From Sporosarcina cyprini (lineage in GTDB: Bacteria > Bacillota > Bacilli > Bacillales_A > Planococcaceae), in assembly GCF_022048975.1 (NCBI RefSeq), contig NZ_JAKMHX010000030.1:62001-126000 (forward strand): DNA of 64,000 nucleotides. The letters run 5' to 3'. Position 1 is the stretch's first letter. The number at the start of each line of letters is the position of its first letter. Below the pieces are notes generated by a model, which worked only from the letters and a program-made list of their open reading frames with translations, did no database searches and was not told the origin of the DNA. Position numbers and translations under genes: made by a program. Below, piece after piece: positions 52,577-61,856 of the stretch.

Positions 52577-54067
52577 ATGTCGGAGTATACTAAAGAACAA
52601 ATTGTCGAAAGTGTTCCACAAAAAGGATTCTTTGGGCACCCGAAAGGTTTGTTCACATTATTTTTCACTGAGTTTTGGGAGCGCTTTTCTTACTATGGAA
52701 TGAGGGCCATCCTCGTTTTCTATATGTACTATGAAGTCTCTAAAGGCGGTCTTGGATTAAGCGAAGAACTCGCATTATCCGTCATGTCCATTTACGGATC
52801 TCTCGTTTACATGTCCGGTATCATCGGAGGTTGGCTCGCTGACCGTGTATTCGGAACATCACGGGCTGTGTTCTTCGGTGGAGTCTTTATTATGCTCGGT
52901 CATATTGCACTTGCAATACCCGGAAATGTCGCATTATTCTTGATCTCCATGGTGTTGATCGTAATTGGGACAGGCCTCTTGAAACCGAATGTATCGAGTA
53001 TAGTCGGCGATATTTATTCAATGGACGACAATCGTCGTGATGCTGGCTTTAGTATTTTCTATATGGGAATTAACATGGGTGCCTTCATCTCCCCGTTAAT
53101 TGTTGGCGAATTGATGAAGACAAGTTTTCACTTAGGCTTTGGAGTTGCAGCGATTGGAATGTTTATTGGTCTCGTCATATTCGTTGCTACAAAAAAGAAA
53201 AACCTAGGACTTGCAGGATTGCAAGTAAAAAATCCACTTTCTGCATCTGAAAAGAAAAGAATTTTCACAATCTTTGCGGTTGTCGCTATTGTAATCGGTA
53301 TCTTCGTTGCGATTGCCATTCCAAAAGGCTGGTTAACTTTTGATTCGTTCATCGCAATCGTTGGTATTCTAGGATTCTTGATTCCTGCAGCCTATTTTAT
53401 CGTCATGTACCGCAGCTCGAAAACGAATGACGTGGAACGTTCGCGCATTTTGGCTTATATTCCTTTGTTCCTTGCATCTGTCATGTTCTGGGCAATTCAA
53501 GAACAAGGATCGACGATTTTAGCGCTATATGCGGATAAACGCACCAACCTGGATTTCATGGGCTTCCATATCTCTCCGGCTTGGTTCCAGTCATTGAATC
53601 CATTATTCATTATTACCTTTGCACCGGTATTTGCGTGGCTATGGGTGAAATTGGGCAACCGCCAGCCATCCATTCCACAAAAGTTCTCGCTTGGTATCTT
53701 GTTTGCCGGTATTTCATTTATCGTCATCCTCGTACCTTCTTACTTCGGAGGAACGGATGCATTGGTGAATCCACTTTGGCTTGTCCTAAGTATTTTCACT
53801 GTCGTAATTGGTGAATTGTGCTTGTCTCCAGTCGGTTTGTCCGCAACGACAAAATTGGCTCCGGCAGCATTCTCGGCCCAAACGATGAGTCTCTGGTTCC
53901 TTTCAAACGCAGCAGCACAAGCTTTGAATGCACAATTAGTTAAACTCTATTCCCCAGAAACAGAAATGATGTACTTCGGAGTAATCGGCGGTGTCGCCAT
54001 CGGTCTAAGTATTTTGCTTTTCGCGATTTCACCGATTATCCAACGATTCATGCGTGGCGTACACTAA
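52577..54067 (+). CDS. dtpT: Proton-coupled oligopeptide transporter (POT family, DtpT-like)
   Basis: The 496-residue protein imports di- and tripeptides with protons. It has the POT signatures: FFTEFWERFSYYGMRAIL (residues about 28-45, including the E-x-x-E-R-F motif), GGWLADRVFG, GTGLLKPNVSSIVGD and FSIFYMGINMGAFISP, with about fourteen helices. AAAGGAGGAAATGAA precedes the ATG; the consensus promoter overlaps the longer frame, which rules out starts before 52577. A strong terminator follows. Confidence 0.94.
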   Translation: MSEYTKEQIVESVPQKGFFGHPKGLFTLFFTEFWERFSYYGMRAILVFYMYYEVSKGGLGLSEELALSVMSIYGSLVYMSGIIGGWLADRVFGTSRAVFFGGVFIMLGHIALAIPGNVALFLISMVLIVIGTGLLKPNVSSIVGDIYSMDDNRRDAGFSIFYMGINMGAFISPLIVGELMKTSFHLGFGVAAIGMFIGLVIFVATKKKNLGLAGLQVKNPLSASEKKRIFTIFAVVAIVIGIFVAIAIPKGWLTFDSFIAIVGILGFLIPAAYFIVMYRSSKTNDVERSRILAYIPLFLASVMFWAIQEQGSTILALYADKRTNLDFMGFHISPAWFQSLNPLFIITFAPVFAWLWVKLGNRQPSIPQKFSLGILFAGISFIVILVPSYFGGTDALVNPLWLVLSIFTVVIGELCLSPVGLSATTKLAPAAFSAQTMSLWFLSNAAAQALNAQLVKLYSPETEMMYFGVIGGVAIGLSILLFAISPIIQRFMRGVH

Positions 54068-54076
54068 TCTCATTCT

Positions 54077-54116
54077 AAGACTGCAGTTTCCAACTTTACT
54101 GTTGGGCTGCAGTCTT
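54077..54116 (+). terminator. Terminator of the peptide transporter gene
   Basis: AAGACTGCAG pairs with CTGCAGTCTT, with an inner CCAAC/GTTGG, followed by eight or more Ts. Confidence 0.95.
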
Positions 54117-54219
54117 TTTTTTCTAAAAAACTCACAATGCATACCGATCTGATTAATACTTTTCGCTTCTTTTCGATATGATGAAGTATTGTCAATTCGA
54201 ACTGGAGATGAGGGATTCC

Positions 54220-55236
54220 ATGTATATTTTGTTATTGATCATTTTACTTTCCGTACTGCTGCTGCCCTTTCTCGTCCCAACTATTGAAAGAAACTTGGAG
54301 TTGTTTCTTTTTGTAATGGGGTTGTCAGCTGCCATTTGCAGCGGTGTTTTGGACAAGGGATTATTGCTGAAAGCCATTGAAGATCCTGCGATGATTACAA
54401 TAGCAGTTGTGACTGCCGGATTCTTATTCAAATGGATCCGCAATCCGTTCGAAGCAGGAATTACAAAATTAATGCAACTTCTTCCCCAGCGGCTTTTCTT
54501 CCCGATCATTATTATCGTTTTAGGTCTGCTTTCCAGCATCATTACCGCCATTATTGCAGCGATCATTCTCGCTTCCATTACAATGGTGGTCAACCTCCAT
54601 AGGAAGTCTGAAATTCGTTTTGTCATCCTGGCATGTTTCTCTATCGGGTTAGGTGCAGTCCTCACACCGATTGGCGAGCCTCTAAGCACGATTGCGACGA
54701 GTAAACTGAACGCTGATTTTTTTTACTTATTCAATCTCATAGGATCTGATATTATACTTGGCGTATTGATTTTTGGCATTCTAGGGGCTGTGTGCATTGA
54801 ACCTGTAAAGAACATGTCTCTATCCAGGAAACGTCAAAGCGAGGAATCTGCCGCAGGCATACTTTGGCGAGGAGTAAAGGTGTATGTATTTGTGATGGCA
54901 TTGACAATGCTAGGTGCAGGATTTGAACCGGTCATCGAACGTTTTTTAATCGGAGTAAATCCTTTGATTCTCTATTGGATCAATATGATATCGGCCATAC
55001 TGGATAACGCTACACTCGCCGCTGCAGAAATCAGCATCCAAATGGACTCCCATACGATCCGTTCTGTCTTGCTTGGCTTGTTAGTAAGCGGAGGCATGCT
55101 GATCCCTGGTAATATCCCGAACATTATCGTGGCAGGAAAATTAAACATTACGAGCGCAGAGTGGGCTCGTTTTGGATTGCCACTTGGTTTGATCGCTATG
55201 TTGTTTTATTTCATTGTCATTGTGACAACTCGCTGA
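54220..55236 (+). CDS. DUF1646 family membrane protein, putative cation/anion transporter
   Basis: The 338-residue product has about ten helices and DUF1646-like features: GVLDKGLLLKAIEDP, GLGAVLTPIGEPLSTIA and ISAILDNATLAAAEI. These loops recall ion-transporter re-entrant hairpins (arsenite/citrate superfamily), but the substrate is unknown. GAGATGAGGG precedes the ATG at 54220. It lies alone, converging on putB. Confidence 0.78.
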   Translation: MYILLLIILLSVLLLPFLVPTIERNLELFLFVMGLSAAICSGVLDKGLLLKAIEDPAMITIAVVTAGFLFKWIRNPFEAGITKLMQLLPQRLFFPIIIIVLGLLSSIITAIIAAIILASITMVVNLHRKSEIRFVILACFSIGLGAVLTPIGEPLSTIATSKLNADFFYLFNLIGSDIILGVLIFGILGAVCIEPVKNMSLSRKRQSEESAAGILWRGVKVYVFVMALTMLGAGFEPVIERFLIGVNPLILYWINMISAILDNATLAAAEISIQMDSHTIRSVLLGLLVSGGMLIPGNIPNIIVAGKLNITSAEWARFGLPLGLIAMLFYFIVIVTTR

Positions 55237-55256
55237 CCATGTCGTAACAATAAAAA

Positions 55257-55292
55257 CCCGGCAGGCAGTTCTTGTAAGAACTACTTACCGGG
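55257..55292. terminator. Bidirectional terminator between the DUF1646 gene and putB
   Basis: CCCGG pairs with CCGGG, with an inner GTTCTT/AAGAAC. A T-run follows on the minus strand. Confidence 0.8.
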
Positions 55293-55307
55293 AATTGGGT
55301 GAAGTTA

Positions 55308-56282
55308 TTATTTTTTACGCTTCGTCAATCTTCCAAGCAGGAATGCACCTGCTGCAAGGCCAATTGCCGTATTCGTTTTCTTGTTAAATACTTGTTTTAC
55401 GACAAGATTGAGGTTTTGCGGACGCTCCGCCAATCTGCGCATGAAATATCCATACCAATCTTGGCCGAATGGAACATACGTACAGAAATTGTACCCTTCT
55501 CTCGCAAGTTCCAATTGCATGTCACGACGGAAGCCGTATAGCATTTGGAATTCAAATTTGTCGTTCGATATATTATGTTCTTTCACGAATTGCTTCACAT
55601 GGTTAATAACATTATGGTCATGAGTCGCAATGGAAGTAAATTTACCGTTTAATAAATGCCATTCGATCAATTTAACAAAGTTTTTATCGATATCGGATTT
55701 ATCCTGATATGCATACTCAGCAGGCTCCTTGTAAGCTCCTTTAACAATACGGAGGCGGAAGTCCTTATGTTTGTGTAAATCCTCTTCTGCACGGAAGAAA
55801 TACGCTTGGATAACCGTTCCAATGTTGTCATAGTCCTTGGACAGCTCGTCCAGCAAATCGTAGGACGGTTGTAGACGGGCATAGTCTTCCATATCGAAGT
55901 TTACAAAAATGCCATAAGAATGAGCTTTCGAAACGATTTCACGCAAGTTTTCCTTACAGAAATCATAATCGATATCCAAGCCCAATTGAGAAGGCTTCAA
56001 AGAAACATGTGCATCGACTCCGTTATCATGGATCGCTTCAATGACTTCCAGGATCTGATTTTTTGCAGCAGTCGCTTCTTCTTTTTCAAAAACGAATTCT
56101 CCAAGATTGTCGACTGTGCAAGAAATGCCATGCTTGTTTAATTCTTTGATGCTTGCAATCGTCTCGGCAATATTTGTGCCTGCCACTACATTTTGCGCGC
56201 CCATACGCAAACCATACTTCTTCGCTGCGCTATTAAGGAATTGGTTTTGAGATAGGCCGATAAAAAAGTCTTTAAGTAACAT
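55308..56282 (-). CDS. putB: Proline dehydrogenase (monofunctional)
   Basis: The FAD enzyme oxidises proline to pyrroline-5-carboxylate. The 324-residue barrel has NFDMEDYAR, RIVKGAYKEPAEYAY, ATHDHNVINHV, FQMLYGFRRDMQ and the C-terminal YVPFGQDWYGYFMRRLAERPQN substrate/FAD region. P5C dehydrogenase, its usual partner, is not in the window. GAGGAGC precedes the ATG at 56282. Confidence 0.94.
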   Translation of the reverse strand: MLLKDFFIGLSQNQFLNSAAKKYGLRMGAQNVVAGTNIAETIASIKELNKHGISCTVDNLGEFVFEKEEATAAKNQILEVIEAIHDNGVDAHVSLKPSQLGLDIDYDFCKENLREIVSKAHSYGIFVNFDMEDYARLQPSYDLLDELSKDYDNIGTVIQAYFFRAEEDLHKHKDFRLRIVKGAYKEPAEYAYQDKSDIDKNFVKLIEWHLLNGKFTSIATHDHNVINHVKQFVKEHNISNDKFEFQMLYGFRRDMQLELAREGYNFCTYVPFGQDWYGYFMRRLAERPQNLNLVVKQVFNKKTNTAIGLAAGAFLLGRLTKRKK

Positions 56283-56384
56283 ATGCATAGCTCCTCGATC
56301 AAAAGTTTTCGTTCCATAATGATTATACCACAAGCCTGATTGTTCATTACAAAAAAAGTCCGGCTCACAGCTTGTAATAATTGT

Positions 56385-58112
56385 TTATTTATCTGGATTA
56401 TCTAATCGGGTCGTAAATTGATCGACAATCTTCTTCAATTCTTCCGCCATTCCTTTTGTTTCATCTGAACGGCTCGCCACTTCCATAATCGAGGCGGTCG
56501 TCTCTTCGGTAGCGGATGATATATTGGTCGTCTTCTCTTCGATCTCGTAAATCATCGTTTTTAGATGATCAATCAACTGAACGACTTGATTTGATTTATC
56601 CGCTTCAGTAGTCATGAGATCTGAAATAAGATTGACGTCTTTTACTGTCCCCAAGACAGCATTTGAAATTTCATGCAGTGAATCAGCTGTCATTTTAACA
56701 GTTCCTGTACCTGTTTCGATCCGTCTCATGCTTGCATCTGTGGAGGAAACGACTTGGTGGATAGTCGTTGTAATATCGCTTACCAATTTCTCTACTTCCG
56801 CTACTTCTGCATTCGACTGCTCTGCCAGCTTACGAACTTCCTCCGCCACCACTGCAAAACCTTTCCCATGCTCTCCTGCCCTTGCAGCCTCAATGGATGC
56901 ATTCAAGGCCAGCAAATTTGTCTGGGATGCTATTGTGGCGATGGATGTGGTGATTGCCTGAATCCTTTGCGCCGACTCGATCAATGCCTGAATCGTTTGA
57001 TTCGTTTCCACAGAAGATGCTTTAATTTCCGTCATGTCCTTACTTATTTCTTTCGCGCGGCCTTCCCCCTCCTGCGCCATGGACATGGTCACATTGGAAT
57101 TCTCAACAGTTACGTCGGCTTTGTCCTTCGTATTCTGCAAGCTTTCTGCCAACGAATTTAAAATAGAAGAAGCATGTTCCGCGTGTCGGGTTCCATCTGT
57201 AACTCCTTCAGCGACATCCCCCATATTATGTGCAACCATTTGAATCGCTTCTTCCATTTCTCTTAACGTACTCGAACTGTTTACAGCATTCTCCATTAAT
57301 CGATCAGAAGTTGATTTCATGGTGTCGATCATCGTACGCAAATTGGTCGTCATCTGATTCAAAGTCCGGCTTAAATCTCCTACTTCATCCCGGCTGTCGA
57401 ATGGCAGATCTGCAATAGCCAAATTACCAGAAGCCACTTCCTTCGCATGTTCGATCATCGAGGAAATCGGACGTGTTTTGCGACGTAAAAGATAAATAGT
57501 CACGACCGCAGCGATCAACATCGGTATCAGGCTGATAAAGATTCCATTTCTCACAACGTCCCATGTCCGATCACCGACAATGCTCGCGTCAAAGTCGATG
57601 ACACTCACAGCGATAACTTCCTTGGACGGATCATGATCTTTAAAAATCGGCGCATAGCCTGATAGGCGTTTCATTCCGCCAAACGTGTACGGTTCTGAGT
57701 ACGTCGGATGTTTCATATCGACTAGCATCGCGACTGCTTTTTCATCCATCATGAATTGATCGCCGGCTTGAAAACCATCCGCTTTTAGATTGTCATCCAG
57801 AGCAATGATTTTTCCGTTTAAATCCAGTATGTATTGAGCATGAAATATAGTCTTATGTTCCGTTGTCCAATTCAGCGTTTTGCCGACCCTTTCAATCGTT
57901 GATGCGTCTCCAGCGAGTGCCTGATCAATATCCTTGGAGAAAATTAAACCGGTCGTAATGTTGGCGCAGCCGTATGCTTCGATCCCTGCTGCATCATAGA
58001 GCTTTTCATAGGCGGTCTTATAGGTGGCTATCGAAGTGATCGCCAGCATAGCGATCAGGATGCCAACGATAATGGCCCCTAGTTGAAATGTCAGTGTCTG
58101 TTTGATCTTCAT
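56385..58112 (-). CDS. Methyl-accepting chemotaxis protein
   Basis: The 575-residue receptor has a membrane helix at about residues 10-30, an extracellular sensor of about 150 residues (Cache-like, with [17 protein letters not shown] and [19 protein letters not shown]), a second helix near 185-205, a HAMP domain (about 206-260) and a long cytoplasmic coiled coil. The signalling tip is [24 protein letters not shown]. The ligand is unknown. GAGGAGC lies 10 bases before the ATG at 58112. It is divergent from a MarR gene. Confidence 0.92.
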   Translation of the reverse strand: MKIKQTLTFQLGAIIVGILIAMLAITSIATYKTAYEKLYDAAGIEAYGCANITTGLIFSKDIDQALAGDASTIERVGKTLNWTTEHKTIFHAQYILDLNGKIIALDDNLKADGFQAGDQFMMDEKAVAMLVDMKHPTYSEPYTFGGMKRLSGYAPIFKDHDPSKEVIAVSVIDFDASIVGDRTWDVVRNGIFISLIPMLIAAVVTIYLLRRKTRPISSMIEHAKEVASGNLAIADLPFDSRDEVGDLSRTLNQMTTNLRTMIDTMKSTSDRLMENAVNSSSTLREMEEAIQMVAHNMGDVAEGVTDGTRHAEHASSILNSLAESLQNTKDKADVTVENSNVTMSMAQEGEGRAKEISKDMTEIKASSVETNQTIQALIESAQRIQAITTSIATIASQTNLLALNASIEAARAGEHGKGFAVVAEEVRKLAEQSNAEVAEVEKLVSDITTTIHQVVSSTDASMRRIETGTGTVKMTADSLHEISNAVLGTVKDVNLISDLMTTEADKSNQVVQLIDHLKTMIYEIEEKTTNISSATEETTASIMEVASRSDETKGMAEELKKIVDQFTTRLDNPDK

Positions 58113-58197
58113 GGGGTAGTTCGCTCCTCTATTCAATTGTCAATTATTTCTTCGTACATAGTCTATATTACTTTAAATCTAGTTATGAAAAAAGTAC

Positions 58198-58211
58198 TTT
58201 AGTGTACTAAA
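58198..58211. promoter_or_regulatory. Inverted repeat between the chemoreceptor and marR genes
   Basis: TTTAG-TGTA-CTAAA is a perfect palindrome with arms of five. It is about 85 bases upstream of the chemoreceptor ATG and 35 bases before the marR -35. Palindromes of this size are typical MarR operators. Confidence 0.4.
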
Positions 58212-58246
58212 TCTTAAATTATAGTGAACATATTTCTCCCTACAAT

Positions 58247-58275
58247 TTGTCTTTTCTCTTAAGTTCTGCTATAAC
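58247..58275 (+). promoter_or_regulatory. Predicted promoter of the marR gene
   Basis: TTGTCT (58247-58252) and TATAAC (58270-58275) with a 17-base spacer, about 42 bases before the ATG. Confidence 0.6.
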
Positions 58276-58317
58276 GGATAGATACTGTATGCTTTGCGAA
58301 AGCAGGAGGAATGAATC

Positions 58318-58743
58318 ATGCCGGAACAGACCATTTTTGATTTAATACATACCATTGAAAAAGTAACCTACAAGATGCTCGTGCATTGGAGGGAATCCTC
58401 TGATATCGATTTGGGGATTACCCATATTCTTGTATTGCACGAACTGCAGTCACGAGGAGAATGCAGGCCATCTGATTTAGCGAAATTCCTGCATCTGACC
58501 CCTGCCTCATTGACTCACCTGTCAACCAAACTGGTTAAAATGGACTTGATTACCCGCACAAAGGATGAGGCCGATAGACGCACCACTTATTGGACAATTA
58601 CGAAACAAGGGAAAGAGCTGCTTCAAAAAGCCCAGCAGGACGGCCAAGAACTGCACACCCAGTTTTTCTCCCATCTGTCACCCGAAGAACAGAAGTCATT
58701 ACTGCAAATCTATCAAAAGTTAGACAGAGCATTAGGAGAATGA
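58318..58743 (+). CDS. MarR family transcriptional regulator
   Basis: The 141-residue protein has the winged helix of MarR: CRPSDLAKFLHLTPASLTHLSTKL as the recognition region and ITRTKDEADRRTTYWTITKQG as the wing with its conserved D-x-R-R motif. It should bind DNA as a dimer; the effector is unknown. GGAGGAATGAATC precedes the ATG. The divergent chemoreceptor and the palindrome at 58198 suggest possible local control. Confidence 0.9.
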   Translation: MPEQTIFDLIHTIEKVTYKMLVHWRESSDIDLGITHILVLHELQSRGECRPSDLAKFLHLTPASLTHLSTKLVKMDLITRTKDEADRRTTYWTITKQGKELLQKAQQDGQELHTQFFSHLSPEEQKSLLQIYQKLDRALGE

Positions 58744-58868
58744 ATATATTATTAAAATCACGCTAGCTCTAGACTCTGTTCATATGGTTGCAAACCGTCT
58801 GCACTGGCTCGTTCCCAGAAAACCATTTACGTTTCCAGGCACATATTCTGAAAGTTAACGGACAAAAA

Positions 58869-58932
58869 GAGCGCCACATCTGCTTTCATGGATGTTAGCC
58901 ACTTCTAACTCCAAGATAACAATGTTGCGCTC
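58869..58932 (-). terminator. Probable terminator of the amidase gene
   Basis: GAGCGC pairs with GCGCTC at the base of a long imperfect stem; five Ts follow on the minus strand. Confidence 0.6.
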
Positions 58933-58943
58933 GTTGTCCTGCC

Positions 58944-60392
58944 TTACACGTGTACCATTGCTCGTTCGTATCCTTGAAAACGGCTTTCAAGCTTTTCTCC
59001 GAGGGAGAACAGCGCATCCTCGTTTCCATTCTTACTAATCAACTGCAGTCCTATCGGCATCCCATCCGCATCTTTTCCAAGAGGAATCGTAAGGGACGGC
59101 AATCCCCAAGTATTCGCAAAAGCGATATAAGGCAAATATTTCTTGAACGTTTTTCGGATGGAGAAGACTTCTTTATAAACAATTCCGTGTTTCGGTGCGG
59201 CACAGTGATACACCGGCAAGACGACAATCCGATTTTCCAAATACTCTTCCAATGCAGCCTCCCCGCTTGCCAAGAATTCATGAATTTGTTGAATTCTTTT
59301 TGGAGACGGCCTGAATAAGGAAGCACCAAATAATGCCCACGATAGATAGCTGTGTATTTCCCCTGTCCCGCGTGTCTTCTCGGCAAAATAAGAACGAATT
59401 GGTGTAACAGGTGCGTCCCCATACGCCTCTCTGGCATTGCTCAGACCACCATCGATTGACATGATTTCTTGCCAAATTTGGGCGGCTTCATCAAAATATG
59501 GGATAGGTTCACGTTCAGTCGTCATTTCTTCTCGCAAGGCAAGATATACTTCGTTCAACAGCCGCGTAGTCTCCGAAGATAGAGGATAATCCGTCGTCCT
59601 GAAAACAGTAACGGTAAAATGTTCCAATTCTTTTGGCGATGGCGATTCGTAAGCAATAATATGATAAAGGAGTTCGGCATCCCTGACCGATTTGGCAATC
59701 GGTCCTATTCCGAGCATCCTTTGCTGCAATGAATCTTCCACAAATGGATAGCTTCCCTTTTGAGATACTTTACCCTTTCCCGATTTGAACCCGACTACTC
59801 CATTGAAATGGCTTGGAAATCGTATGGAGCCCCCGATATCTGAACCTATTCCGATTGCCGCTCCGCCAGCTGCAATCATCGCTCCCTCCCCGCCGCTTGA
59901 TCCGCCGGCCGTTCGGGTTACATTATGAGGATTGTTCGTCCTTCCATACAATTTATTATCGGTTTCCTGGCAAAAACAAAGCTCCGGCGTGTTCGTTTTT
60001 CCAAGGATGATGGCTCCTTCTGCCTTTAACCTTTCCACGACTTCGGCATCTTCATATTGAATAAATCCTTTGCGGCGAAGTAATCCACCGGTCGTTGCCA
60101 TCCCTTCTACATCAAAGGATTCCTTCACACTTATCGGGACGCCAAACAATCGCCCTTTCCCTTTTCCTTCTTCTCTGGCAATGTCAGCTTGAATCGCTTC
60201 TTCACGGGCAGCTGCAAAACGTTCCTCTACTACACAATTTACAATTGGATTTACTTTTTCTATTCGTTGAATATACTGTTCCACTGCATCGGACGAACTC
60301 ACTTGTCCACTCTCGAGTAATTTCAGCAGGTCATGAACGTCCAGATCAAGCAACGACATTGCAACAAGGTCTTCTTTGGCTTTTATCATCAT
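58944..60392 (-). CDS. Amidase signature family enzyme
   Basis: The 482-residue protein has the Ser-cisSer-Lys triad of the amidase signature: Lys near residue 90 (PISVKESFD), cis-Ser near 165 (TAGGSSGGEG) and nucleophile Ser near 189 (GSDIGGSIR). It is not GatA, since no gatB or gatC is adjacent and the C-terminal half is of the fatty-acid-amide-hydrolase/AmiD-like type (LPSLTIPLGKDADGMPIGLQL). The natural amide is unknown. AGAAGGTG lies before the ATG at 60392. Confidence 0.88.
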   Translation of the reverse strand: MMIKAKEDLVAMSLLDLDVHDLLKLLESGQVSSSDAVEQYIQRIEKVNPIVNCVVEERFAAAREEAIQADIAREEGKGKGRLFGVPISVKESFDVEGMATTGGLLRRKGFIQYEDAEVVERLKAEGAIILGKTNTPELCFCQETDNKLYGRTNNPHNVTRTAGGSSGGEGAMIAAGGAAIGIGSDIGGSIRFPSHFNGVVGFKSGKGKVSQKGSYPFVEDSLQQRMLGIGPIAKSVRDAELLYHIIAYESPSPKELEHFTVTVFRTTDYPLSSETTRLLNEVYLALREEMTTEREPIPYFDEAAQIWQEIMSIDGGLSNAREAYGDAPVTPIRSYFAEKTRGTGEIHSYLSWALFGASLFRPSPKRIQQIHEFLASGEAALEEYLENRIVVLPVYHCAAPKHGIVYKEVFSIRKTFKKYLPYIAFANTWGLPSLTIPLGKDADGMPIGLQLISKNGNEDALFSLGEKLESRFQGYERAMVHV

Positions 60393-60551
60393 TCGCACCT
60401 TCTCTCTCAGCTATCTAGTTCTTTTCATTATACATGAAATCCACTACTATAGTTATGAAGATTCTAATACTTATGTAATATCACTCTATGGTATTACTAT
60501 GCTGGACTTGGAGCCGGTATTCAGTAAACCCGGGCTATTTTGGCATAAAAA

Positions 60552-60577
60552 AAGTCCCTGTACATCGACAGGAACTT
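60552..60577 (-). terminator. Terminator of the 32-residue membrane peptide gene
   Basis: AAGTCCCTGT pairs with ACAGGAACTT with one mismatch; seven Ts follow on the minus strand. Confidence 0.85.
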
Positions 60578-60593
60578 CATTTCAACAGTTATT

Positions 60594-60692
60594 TCAATAA
60601 AATAGCCCCCATAAAATGACAATCAAAATAATGAGAAGCGAGGCCCCAAATGCCAACCATTGACCGCGACCATCCGGTCTGTACCAACCCAT
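60594..60692 (-). CDS. Small single-helix membrane peptide (32 aa)
   Basis: AAAAGGAGTGG lies seven bases before the ATG and a good terminator lies just past the stop, so this short frame is a real gene in all likelihood. The peptide has a polar head (MGWYRPDGRGQW) and one hydrophobic helix (FGASLLIILIVILWGLFY). I recognise no family and know no function. It is divergent from the lipid kinase gene. Confidence 0.75.
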   Translation of the reverse strand: MGWYRPDGRGQWLAFGASLLIILIVILWGLFY

Positions 60693-60805
60693 GTGTGCCA
60701 CTCCTTTTCACAAATAGATTCTTATGTAAATGGTTCCCTTCCCCTTTTAAAAGTAAACGTGGGGACTTGGATTCAAGATAATGTGTTCGGGAAAGAAGGG
60801 TAATC

Positions 60806-61696
60806 ATGTATGTACTAATTTGCAATCGAAACGCTGGCAATTCCTCTGCCCTTCAAAAACTCGAAGTAGTTAAGCGGCAGCTGGACGGGCGGAAAATCGC
60901 ATATCACGCTTTAATCAGTGATTCAGCAAACGCAACAGCTTTGTTTTTACAGCAGTTTGTCGCGTCTTGCAAAGCAGTTGTCATTATCGGCGGGGATGGC
61001 ACGTTACATTCTGTACTGCAAATATGCGTGCCATCTCAAGTGCCAATCGCCTTCCTGCCTTCAGGATCCGGGAATGATTCTGCCCGCAATCTGGGCATTA
61101 CAGAAGATCCGCTTCTATTTGTAGAGCGGCTGCTTCTGCATAACGAAGTACAACTCGATGCCCTTTCGGTGAATGGAATATACGGTCTTACCGTCGCAGG
61201 CTTCGGTCTGGATGCTTCCATTGGTGAGAGAGCGGAAACCGCCAGATATAAATCATTTTTCAACAAAATCGGTCTGGGTAGCTTAACGTATTCCGTAGCC
61301 GCCGTTCTCGATCTTATGACTTTTCAGCCATATTCGAGCAAGTTGATTGTAGACGGGAAGGGATACGAATTTCCCGTGACCTGGCTCATGTCCTGCGGCA
61401 ATATGAAATATTACGGAGGGGGTCTTGAAATTTGCCCAAAGGCTGATCCATTGGACGGCAAGATGAATCTCACCGTTTTGCACGGCGCTTCCCGCTGGAG
61501 AATCCTATTTTCCCTCTTCCCAGCTTTGCTGAGGGGTGGAATAATCGAAGCGAAAGAAGTAATGTATGCATCTGGCAAGGAAGTTCGGATCGTGGCAAAT
61601 CGGAAACTGCCCCTCGTTGTGGATGGAGAAATCTACTGGAAATCAGAAGCAAGCATCCAAATTGTACCTTCCATAATATCTTTCCTGACTACATAA
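60806..61696 (+). CDS. Diacylglycerol/lipid kinase family protein
   Basis: The 296-residue protein has the catalytic-domain motif GGDGTLHSVL (residues 62-71), PSGSGNDSARNLG, and the C-terminal region SCGNMKYYGGGLEICPKADPLDGKM with VDGEIY near the end. This is the DagK/YegS/sphingosine-kinase fold that phosphorylates lipids with ATP. Whether it is the essential DgkB or another member (YerQ, YtlR types) cannot be decided. The gene has no linked partner. Confidence 0.87.
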   Translation: MYVLICNRNAGNSSALQKLEVVKRQLDGRKIAYHALISDSANATALFLQQFVASCKAVVIIGGDGTLHSVLQICVPSQVPIAFLPSGSGNDSARNLGITEDPLLFVERLLLHNEVQLDALSVNGIYGLTVAGFGLDASIGERAETARYKSFFNKIGLGSLTYSVAAVLDLMTFQPYSSKLIVDGKGYEFPVTWLMSCGNMKYYGGGLEICPKADPLDGKMNLTVLHGASRWRILFSLFPALLRGGIIEAKEVMYASGKEVRIVANRKLPLVVDGEIYWKSEASIQIVPSIISFLTT

Positions 61697-61856
61697 CTTC
61701 TTATTTTAATAAAGAAAACGCTTACAAAGTAATCGGAAAGTTTTGTATGTGTCGATTCATTGAAATTCATGGACAATTAGGATATTTCATATGTCATTTC
61801 TGTTGAAATCATGTTACTATTAGAAAATATTTATGAAGATGCGGAGGAATACAGAA

